NCBI RefSeq assembly: GCF_012273895.1
Contig: NC_052125.1
Location: 2,790,001-2,854,000, forward strand
Reading direction: 5' to 3'
Length of the DNA: 64,000 bases
Source of the DNA: Zerene cesonia
Lineage: Eukaryota; Arthropoda; Insecta; Lepidoptera; Pieridae
The position numbers and the translations under genes are program-made. Below the pieces are notes generated by a model. It did no database searches and was not told where the DNA came from. It worked only from the letters and a program-made list of their open reading frames with translations. Each line of letters begins with the position of its first letter. The first letter of the stretch is position 1. Positions 11,322-23,300 of the stretch are shown piece by piece.

Positions 11322-14300
11322 CTGGTGACAAAATAATATAGTTTTGTTTTTTATAAAATTTCTATGTGTGTTACACTACTAATAATTAAACGGCTGAACT
11401 GATTTTAATGAGTATTACTTTGTTCGATTTGTCTCCACCTGGTTAAGATTAACAGTTGATAATTTGAAAAACTTACAAATACGAAACACTTCAATAAAAA
11501 TCGCATTGAAATCGGTTCATCCGTTTGAGAGCTACGATATCACAGACCTTCACTGACGTCAAACTTATAACCCTCTTTTTGTTTGATCAAAAACATTTCT
11601 CATTATGTGATAGTTGGCAGAGACTGGTGGGAGACCTGATGGTAGGCGACCACCACCGCCCATGAACATTCACTGAGGTAGTACCTCTTTTTTTTATAAT
11701 GGGGAATTCTTGCATAGATACCCCCGGGGATGGAGCCGTGGTCCAACCGTCGAGCCACTTGAGTGAAGGGACCACGGGAGCTTGTTAAAATTCACCCGCG
11801 ACCCCCCCCCCCCTCCCCTACCTCTACGTATGCGTTGCCCACTTTTAAAGGGAATGGGATAAGGAGAGGATTGACAGTAGCATGCTACTATTTCACGCTG
11901 GTCTCCCGTGGGGGTGCGCTACTTCTCCGGTGAGGGCTGGCCGAATTCGTACCGAAACGTGCTCGACTCCCAGATTAGACTGATATTCAAAACTTACCGT
12001 GGTCAGGACGGTGGCCTCGCAGCCGGGTTGGTACTTGTCCAGATCGGCCGGAGGTCGCCGCATGACTTTCTCCCTGTCTTGTTTGTGCTTTCTATCGGCA
12101 CCTTTTAGTTTGAACACCTGGTTAAAAGACAAACGAAATAATTATAATAACTAAATAAATAACTAAGTCACATACATTTTTATAAAGTACCCGAATTTTG
12201 TATATTCCGTTCTTAGTCTTCTAGATAAGTGTGTACTTATAAACATAACAAATATTAAGGAGAAAAAAATTATGCAAACAGATAAGAATAGAAAGAACTT
12301 TCATATGTATACGATATATGTATATAATTTTTTACGCATGTGTATTTTACTAAAAATACTAATTTGCCTTCAAATGTTCAGAATAAGACCAAATTTAAAT
12401 GCGACCAGACGGGAGGTACCAGCTACACACGCTCACAAACTGTATCTCTTTATTCTACTGCAATTAAATTAGGTATGTATGTATGTTTTTTACTCTTACA
12501 CACAAAAATCACTGCACGGATTTAATAATACTTTGCATTGCTGAGTGTCGTAATTATAAACAAACTGACAGACAAGTAATAGACTTGTGAACTCTAATAA
12601 TAGGTATGTTTCACACGTATATTTTATTGGCGTATTTCGTAATAAACGTACATATTTCCGAACGATACCATTCGTAATACAATTAAACAAGACATTATAT
12701 ATATACAAAAACATTGACAACGCCTTGTACCATACAAAAACAAAAAAAAAAAAAATCAAAAAAAAAATAAATTCAAAAATAGAATGCGTACCTTGATCTG
12801 GCAAGCGGCGGCGTGCAGGCGCACCAGCTCGTCGCTCGCGAGGTGGGTCTCCACCTGTATGCGGAACGGGACCCCCTTCTCGCCGCCGTGCTTCTTCGCC
12901 GTGAACTCCGTCGATATGCAGTTCACCTGGCGACGGGAGTGGCATCGAGATTAGATCTATGATTATGCACTCGTTTAATTTGTATCGACTGGCTGGCTGG
13001 CTCAGAAAAGAAATGTTATGTAAATTGATAATTTTATACAAAAAAAAGGTCACCAACGATCGAGGGGGGGGGGGGAAAGGATCAACTTCAGATTCTAAAA
13101 TGGAACGAAATTACAAGTAATAATCATATTAATTGGTGGAAAGCCCACGGAGTTATCGAGACACGAAACTAGAAAAAAAAATTTGACACGAATTAGGTCA
13201 ACTCGCACCGGGGAACTACACAGCCCACAGAAAACCGGCGCGAGCCAAAGGCGTTTTCTATTCCTCATCCTTGCCAGTTCATTCTTTCATTCGACTATTC
13301 AATCCTTTCCTCGTCCTTTAACCCCTTAAAAGCGGGCAGCTCATCCGCAGAGGCACTACCTCTGCTCTGTTCACGGGCGGTGGTGATCACTTACCATCAG
13401 GCGAACCACCCACTCGTGCATGTAAAAAAGAAATCTCGTAGTGTCTCACCTTTTTCCTACTCGTACATACATACATATATATTTTAACATTTTTCAAGTT
13501 TTATTTGCAGAATGTATTTTGAATTACCTACATATACTTATACTGAAATAACTCGTTACAACGGACGGATGAATGTCTCTTATAACACAGGTCATCGCCT
13601 AGCATAGGAGACATTGTTCAAAATATCACACTTAAATACACTTATTATATTGTGTTGTATGTAAGTTATTATTTATTTATCATCAGCCCAGATATGTTCC
13701 CACAGCTGGGACTGGTTCAGGCCATAATCCACCACGCTGGCCAAGTGCGTGTTGGCAGATATCATATGTTATCGTTTTATTTATTATTTATTACCTTGAT
13801 ATAGACGCCGACGTCCTTCGTGGGGTCCCAGTACACGTGCAGCGCGTTGAGCGCGGCCGGCTGCTCCACGCGCGTCACGCCGTACGAGAGGGGGACGTCC
13901 ACCTGCGGGGGGGGGGGATAAATATATTATTCCATCTTTTTTTTATATGTCTACGTGTCTTTCTATGTCTACTTCGTTTTTATATGTGTATGTGTAATTA
14001 CTTCTTACATCCACTAGAAAATTAAAAAAAAAAAATTAAATTTTTGTAAGGGTCGATTTATTCATTATATACTATTTATAATGCTATTATATTTATGAAA
14101 TTTCATTAAAATTTAGTGTAGTTTAATTCGCGTTAAATATTTATTGAATTATATTTAAAACTTGCTGCGCTCCCCGACTGCACCCGGGTAGTCATTTGTC
14201 GTAATTTAAGTTATATAAACTATCCAATCTCTTATGTTTGGGACAAATTGCACATAGTGTGCAAATTTGATTAAAATCAGTTGAGTAGTTTAGGAGTCCA

Positions 14301-17300
14301 TCGCGGACAAACAACGTGACACGCAATTTATATATATAGACGTAGTTCAATTACAATTGAGAGGGTGTAGTATTTGTTTCGGCGCGTTCAAACAAGCACC
14401 ACAACTTCAATACAATTAATATAGATAATTCTCACATAAAACCGGTTTTAAGCCTCATTTAAAACCGGGTTAAATTCTCTTATAAAACCGGTTTTAATTC
14501 TTATACAAAACCGGGTATAAATCTCACATAAAACCGAGTTTAATCATCGAACAAAACCGAATTTAATTCTACTATAAAACCGGATTTAATTCACATATAA
14601 AACCGGTTTTGAACCCGTCACCTCGATGATCCGCTCGCCGGGCCGCTGCGCGTGCCACTGCGCTATCTGCTCCCGCTCCATGTACTGCAGGCGGCGCTCG
14701 TGGAAGCATATCTTTATCACGCTCTGTTCCAATTGGAAAGAAAGAGAGATTAGATACATAGATAGATAGATAGATAGATAGATGACAGATTGTTTATTTA
14801 ACACCAACCACAATAACAATCTTAGTTCTCTTCTTCTCTCTATTTAATTTATCTTACTAACAATCTTTAACTAATAATAAGATGGTGGATTTATAGTTAA
14901 CTAGACTTTTGTATGTGGTAGTCGAGTACGCTTCGGCACGAATTGGGCCAGCTTGCATCGGGGAAGTACCACACGCTTACAAAAGACCATCGTGAAATAG
15001 AAATAGGAGGCCTGTATCCTTTTCTCTACCCTTCCCATTCCTTTCCTTTATTCTCTCTTAATCCCTTTCCAAATCGAAGTCGGCAATCCATTTGTAGAGG
15101 CGTAAGATCTGCAATCGACCTAACGCCTCTCCAAATGTCCATGTGCGGTGGTAGCGCTTACCACCAGGCGACCCACCAGCTCCATTGCCGATGGTGAAAT
15201 AAAAAAAAAACACAAACAATCTTTACAAACTTATAATAAGAAGGTGGATTTATAGCTAACGTCTAGTTAGTTCGTCCCGGCTCCGCCCGGATAGCAAGAT
15301 TCCTGTTTTGTCCTAAGGGAGCATTTAATCGGTACAAAAAGTATAATAAGTATCAGACAAGTCAGCTCATACCCTGTCTGTATACGAAATTTCGTCAAAA
15401 TCCGATCAGTTGTTTCAGTGTGATTGCCGGACGGACAAACATCCAAACAAACAAACTTTCACATTTATGATAAAAAAGGGTACCTACTCAGCATGTGCTA
15501 CGCGTAATGCGCAGCGCTGATTTACAGTAGCCCCTTATTGGAGTGCCAGTCACAAGAATACATACAAGCATACATATAAACGTACAGACATACATATTAA
15601 TCGACACGTGCTCCATTTTGACCCACTCCAAACGGACACATTTAATCAAACTAGCATTTGTGTAAAAAAACAAAAAAAAAAAAGAAAAAGAAAGGAAAAA
15701 AAAAATTAAAAAAAAAATTCCCTCTCACCTTCAATATCTTGCCCTTCGAGTGCGACAGATCGCCAAGCTTCTTCAGCTTGATCTCGTACGGCTGCCCCTG
15801 GTTCAGGTACGTGAGCGTCTCCTCGTTCTGTTTCGTCGCTATGGACGTGGCGGCCGCTAGCACGTATTGGAACCTGCGGCGCACAGACGTACATGAGGTT
15901 CTATTGATCCTACTGATATTATAAATGCGAAAGTTTGTAAGGATGTGTGTGTGTGTGTGTGTGTGTTTGTGTTTGTGTTTGTTGCTCTCTCACGCAAAAA
16001 CTACTGAACCGATTGCAATGAAATTTGGTACGTAGACAGCTGGACAACTGTAATAACATATGGGCAACTTTTTATCCCGATATTCCATCGGGATACGGAC
16101 TTACGCGGGTGAAACCGCGGGGCGCAGCTAGTCTGTTCATATAATCCAAAAACAGTTACAAACAGACCATTCCCGTACACTAAAAAAATATTGCTAAACT
16201 GAACTAAAAAATAAAAAAAGAATTTTTTTTTATGTTGTCTATCGGTATGACACGAACAAACCATTGCACAAAATTTGATAAGATTTTATATTGTGACAGA
16301 TCGCTGTTAGATTCATGTAGAGGACATGATATGAGTAGGGATAGCTTCCCTTAATAAATTAACTATCCAGAAGTCAGTACATAGCATAAAACAAAGTCGC
16401 TTTCTCAGTCCCTATGTATGCTTAAATCTCTGAAACTGATTTTGATGGGGTTTTTTTTTAGTAGATAGAGTGATTCAAGAGGAAGGTTTATATGTATTAT
16501 AATATTTACGTAAAGAATACACGATTTGAATTTGATTTTCAAATCAATGAAATGTATTCAAATTCAAATTTTGATTTGAAAGTAACACACCTCGAATCGT
16601 CCTTGTAACTGCTCTCGGAGCGTTGTATCGGCGATTGTAGGAAACCGTCGAAGGCTGACGGTGAACACATCAGGAGACCTGCATCTATGTATGGACATTG
16701 AAATATAATTCCCCGGCAACATAATATGATTTATGTATCACACTTCACACTAATATTGTAAATGTGAAAGTGTGTCACGCTTTAACTACTGGACGGATTT
16801 TGATGAAATTTGATATACAGACAGGGTTTAATTTTTAGTTTTATAGCATTGAAATGCTTTATAAATGAGAAATTTACTCAATTTTTTTCAAAATTTCTCA
16901 TACAGACAGGGTGTCAGCTGACTTGGGTGATACTTTTTATCCCACTTAAATGCTCCCTTGGGATAAAACAGGAATCTTGATATTCACTACAATTTGATTT
17001 TCTCATACATCAGTATATCAAAACTAAAATACATAAATCTTTTCGTCGAAAACGTCACCGACGTCCATAGGGAAGCACTCCCCCCCTCCCCCCTCCCCTC
17101 CATTAAATCGGAATCCAAGATTCAAAATTGATCCCAAATGACAACAGTTTCCTATCAAACGTAAAAAAGTAAAAAGTATCACTTCAGCCGGTTGACAACC
17201 CGCGGAGTCATCGAGTAACAAACAAAGAAAAAAAAAACAATCGAACTGAGCTTCGACCTCGTTCATTCTTTATCGTCGGTTAAAAATCAGTACAAGTTAT

Positions 17301-20300
17301 ATAGTCGTAATTTCAAACCACTAGATGGCGTTAAATTCAATACAAACTTATCCCTTTTGACGTCCTTTCAAAACGAGGAATTGCTCTTTAACTCATTTGT
17401 ATGGAAGCCTAAGTGCGGCGAGAGCGACTGGTTGTTGACCGATTTTTTTAGTATTTTATAATAGCTTTTTGCTCGCGGCTTCGCCTGTTTGTAAGTCGAT
17501 TATATCACGGGACGTGGTAAGAAGTAGCCTATAGTCTTTCCAATGGTCTAGACTTAAAACCGAACCTTGTTTCCCAAGTTCAGCTCCATCTACATACCAA
17601 ATTTCATTAAAATCGGTTCAGCGGTTTGGGTGATTTACTTTCGCATTTATAATATTAGTAGGGATTATTGTCCTATCCTAACCTACTAATATTATAAATG
17701 CGAAAGTCTGTGAGGATGGATGTATGTGTATGTGTATGTTAGTTACTCTTTCACACAAAAACAACCGAACCGATTGCAATGAAATCAGGTACGTACATAG
17801 CTGGACAACAGGAATAACACATGGGTAACTTTTTATCCCGATATCCCAACGGGATACGGACTTACGCGGGCGAAACCGCGGGGCGCACCTAGTCTACCAT
17901 AAAAATAAAAACAGATAATTAATTACTCTTATTGTCGTGCTCGTTTGGCGAATGATAGCCATTCATATTCATCATGGCGGGCGGCATCGTGGGCTGGCAC
18001 TGCATACTCTCCGGGCTGCTGGCTGCGAAAAAAAAAAAACATTATTTTTTTTTCCGGTTTATTTTTTTAAACAACAGAGAAATGGCTGTGTTCTATGGTC
18101 TGTGATGTTGTGCTGAGCTGTGAAAAAAAAATTAATCCAAATTTACACTTATCTGTACTTATATTATAAAGCTGAAGAGTTTGTTTGTTTGTTCGAACGC
18201 TTTAATCTCAGGAACTACGGGTCCGATTTGAAAAATTCTCGCATTGTTAGATAGCCCATTTATTGAGGAAGGCTATAGGCTATATTTGTTCCACGGGCGA
18301 AGCCGGAGCGGACCGCTAGTTTAATACAAAAATCAACGAAAAGAAATCTAGGAATCAACTAATTAACAACACAACAATATGGCTCCGCTTTTCAAAAACT
18401 GATATATAAAGTAAGAAGCGATTTTTTTTAAACTATATTTATTCAAAGAGATTATTACTACGTTCGTGCTACAGTCAAATTCGACCCTCTCGCTAACGCT
18501 TTACGACACACATTGCTTTGAAACATATTCTCAGTTCTAACAATCACCAGAAAAACGGACAATTTTGATATATGCATACACGATGTAGACATATAACCTG
18601 TTGCTATTCAAATTTTAAATAGGTTTATAAATAAATGGACGAGACATATTATTCCGGTTTATTTTGAAATTGGTTAAATTTTAAATAAAAATTAACATCC
18701 GGAAAATTGTCAAGGTCAGTTCATGATTAATTACTCCGTTTAAGTCTCTACACTAATACCACTATTTCTATACTTATAATATAAAGCTGAATAGTTTGTA
18801 GGTTTGAATGCGCTAATATCAGAAACGGCCGGTTCAATTTAAAAATCTTTCACGGTACATACTTGATCACAGCGCTTTAGGCTATACATGTACCCCAGGT
18901 AAGGCCGAGGATAAGGAAGGGATTGAAGTCGACATTAAAGGAATGAACTGGAAAGGGTGAAAAAAAGGATACAAGACAAAAAGGCCACCATTCGCATGCC
19001 ACCATTTCACGCACATCTTATGTGTGGGTGCGGTACTTCCCCGATGCGAGCCTGCCCAATTCGTGCCGTAGCGTGCTCGACTCGCACACTCTGTAGTCTC
19101 TCTGTATACCGCTATAAAATCCATATAATAAATACTTACAATGCTGGCTCATCATATTGTTGTGAGGCGGCGACGGCTGGCAGCCCTCATCCATCGGCTC
19201 CCGGTTGTCTATGACCATGTTGCTTATCTACAGCGATAAAGCGATTATAAGGCACAAAAAGAGATAAAATTATAATAGTTTAAAAAAACTAAAAAACACG
19301 CTTTTATCATATTTTGCAAATTGAAAAATGGAATAATTTTATCAAATTAGTGTATTGTCATCGGTCCTCAATAAATCTACAAAGTTTGAACGAAATCTGG
19401 CCGTTTAATGTGGGTTAAAATCGCGCCCAAAGAGGTCGGTTACAAACAAACATACAGGTGAAGCTAATAAAAAGCGTGTAAAAATACAAAGCATTGTGGC
19501 TATTATAATTCAATTTGAAAGTTCGATTACGAGAACTGATTGTATCCTAAACTGAATAAAGCTTATAACATGCATTCTTTTATATATATGCCCCTGAAAA
19601 GCCGATTATAAAGTAAGGCATCTTTTCCGTCTTTGCTTAGGATACTTAAACTCCCAATCCTTATTTGAAGATCGCAACACATTCACTTCTTTCCGGAGTA
19701 GGTGCGTATGGTTGGCGTGGTTTGATTTAAACCAGGCGACACGTCAGCTCGTTGCTAGTCATAAGAAAGGCAATAGATAATTTAAGGACAAAACCCGATA
19801 TGTCCAGTGACCAAATATGCTGCTAATAAAAAATTAATAGAAACGCGAAAGTTTGCAGGAATGTATGGATGTTTGTTACTGTTTTACACAAAAACCCATT
19901 GGGATCTGTATGAAACTTGGTCGAGAGATAGATTATAGCCTGGATTAACACATGGGTTACATTTTAACCGGGTACCGCACGAGTGAAACCGCAGATTCCA
20001 GCTACAGTAACATGTATTTAAACGCAAGTGGCGTTTATGTAATATGACCCCATGGCAAAATTTGAGACGAATTATGTAGAAAAATATGATCGGATTGTTA
20101 CGTTTCCATAATTGTCGGTGCAGTGAGTGAAGAAAAGTCGTGAATAGACTATACCTGTCTGTATAAAGAGTTTTCAATGACTTTTATATTGTTGTTTGAC
20201 AGTAGTAGTCAATAATACTTTAATCAAAAGTAATAGTGAATCTGTATGCGTCTATCTGTACTTAAAAATCGTCCGAAGCAAAGGTATAGAAGATACATTA

Positions 20301-23300
20301 TTGACTGAGATTGAACCTTACTGCCACGAAATAAGGTGTCAATTTCAATGTTTTTTTTATAACACCGCTCGGGCATTCTTTAACAGGCGATTCTGAATGT
20401 TTATAGTCCGTTTACGTTGTATGACTGTATGTATAAATAAAATTTTCATTCGTAGAGTCTGCTTACCGTATCACATAAATGTACCACAAAGCGAACCTAC
20501 CTGTCTATCGTCGGGTCTGCGAGGCCACGCCCTGCGGGGAGGCGAGAGCACCGCGCCGGTGGGCGAAGGCGCCTCTTGCTTGAACACTGCCAACGACGGC
20601 AGCGAGAGGAGCGCCTCACTGTGGGGGGAGGGGGGAAATATAACATTCGTTTATGTCATAGCTAGCTGCACTTTTAATGGGTAAGGGATAAGGAAAGGGT
20701 TGACGTCTGGAAGGAAGGAATGGACTGGGAAGGGAGAGGATAACGAAACGGGCCCGGCTCGCCCACTCACCGTTCGAAACACGGTAGTAGCAGTAGATTT
20801 CTACTATTTCACGCCGGTCTTCTGTGGGGGTGTGAGCCCCGGTGCGGGCTGGCCCAATTCGTGCCGCACGCTTCGTACATGCTTTATTTATAAAATAAAC
20901 TCTCGAGTTAGTCGCCATGACTGAATACCAATTTATATGAATAAGGATTTCCTTCCTGAATTATTTAATTCGTTATATCTACAAATGCTAATATTCCCAT
21001 ATAGTTAATCCGCTTTTTTTTTATAAACTGGTGCTGACAGAACAGCAGCGTTAGGGTCTCTGCTGTAACATTTATGCTGAATCAGTAATGTTTTCCCTGA
21101 GGTTATAAAGCTATAAGAATAAATAAAATTTTGACATGTTATCTATTATTACAATTATGTTGTATTTATATATTATTTCAGTCAAAAGGACCCTATCGTT
21201 GTTGATCTGCTATTTTATGGCAGAAAATTCTATTCAATTCGTGTCATTTTAAGGTACATTTTCGAACAACACTCACTTCATAGACAGCTCCCCGGGTAGA
21301 TCCAGGTCGAGGTCGTTGACCTGCCAGCCCGGCGACATGTGTGATGACGACGAGCTCGTGGCGCTGCCACCCATCTCGCCGAGCGAAGCTGGAAGGTAGA
21401 TCGGGCATTTCAAAAACTCGCTGCGATACCCACTGGTAGTATAAAGTTTTTTTAAATGTATGGAATATGGATGTTTGCTACTCTTTAACGCAAAACAGCT
21501 GATTGGACCTGTATGAAGTTTTGTAGAGAGTTAGATTATAATCTATCTATCTCACTCGGAATCTTAATTTAACGGCGCCAAGCCATCAAGAGCCTGTGAT
21601 ATTTACACACTTTAAAAGAAAACCGTGTTTTTCTGAATTAAAAATCAGTTGCCATCAAATCGATTTTCGACAATAATTGTAAATTCGATATGTATAATGG
21701 TATTACTGAAATTGGACACATCATTCAAGAAATCGTTGCATAATTTAAGTTCCATTGCTTTAAAACAACAAGGGGCTACTGAAAATCAGCGCTGCGCATT
21801 ACGCGTAGCACATGCTGAGTAGTTACCCTTTTAACTAAACGGTGTGGTGCTAACCACACCGTTTAGTCATAAGTTAACTTTTTAATTTTAATTTTAATTT
21901 AACTGTGTGTAAATGTGGTGGTGTTAAATAAACATTATTTCTTTCTTTCTTTCTAAAACTATCACAGTGAATGATTCTGGGTCACACCCAGCCATATTCT
22001 TCACCTACTATTCCTATACTTATTATTATATCTTATAAATTAACACTGCAAACCTCGATCGTGCTATAAAATATCGCAAAATCGTCACAAATACATCAAA
22101 ACATACATTTTTGGGGCATAGGTGATTGATAGTGAACGTTAAATTTAACGATAATGTGGAAGGAAAATTTTGGCGTATTCTATAGGCCTTATTGTCATCT
22201 CGTAAATGCTATATGATACATGATATGATACATATATGCTATATGATACATATATATGAATACACAGCAGACGATAACCTTATCGAGATGTTATTGTGTG
22301 TGCGGAACATTGAGGTTTCCAATCACCTTCGATGGTTACCAACCGTGAGAATTACATCTATACTAATATTGTAAAGCTGAAGAGTTTTTTTGTTTGTTTG
22401 AACGCACAAATGTCAATAGATAGCCCATTTATTGACGGGCGAAGCTGGGGCAGACCGCTAGTTGATAATATATGTGAAAGTTGGTTTGTTCGGATGTTTG
22501 CCCGTTGATCGCGTTGAAACTGCTGAACGGATTTTGATGAAATTTGGTATACAGACAGGGTATGAGCTGACTTGGGTTATATGATTTTTATTCCGGTTAA
22601 ACGCTCCCTTGGAATAAAAGAGGAATCCTGATATCCGGGCGGAGCCGGGACGAGCATCTAGTCAACACATAATATAATGTATACGTGTAAAAGTCTTTTA
22701 AGTATTTTTAAAATATCGATTATTTAGGAGATCCTGCTTGGAACAAACGTAAGTGACATAATAGTCTCTGTGTATACTGTCACTCAAAGAAAAAAGTTGC
22801 TAAGACTTAGAAGATAATTAGATTTTACATAGAGTATGGACCAATTTTTATCGCAGCATCAGTACAAACTAATTTAATCCAACTCTCCGGAATAGAAAGG
22901 GCAATTTTACCACTGAGCGAAAAATTCTCGGTCAACTTTCCACCAGCTATACATAACATCGACTGACATTCCTACACCAGCTTCCGCAAAATCAATAATT
23001 TCACTAGGTACAAATTAATGACTCATTAATTGCTGATCTATTTCCTCCAATCAAACTTGTACAATAACAAGCGGCCATCTTGGCATCACCTATGCCCCCT
23101 TATCGGCATCGTTTCGCAAATAGTGAACCAGTTACAGTGTTATCTGGGCACTTTGCCCGAAGCAACACGATAACTGGATATAACCGATCGTTTCATATAG
23201 TTCTATTCGTAGACACGTGCCAGAACACGCAACAAGAAAGTTTCCAATATTTGAGGATTGCCTTTTGAAATATTGGACTTTCAAGAAATTAATTTTTTAT

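Noticed and set aside
12496..13056. 186-codon minus-strand frame
   Set aside because: It overlaps CP2-family exon 10 in another frame and is otherwise intronic AT-rich sequence.
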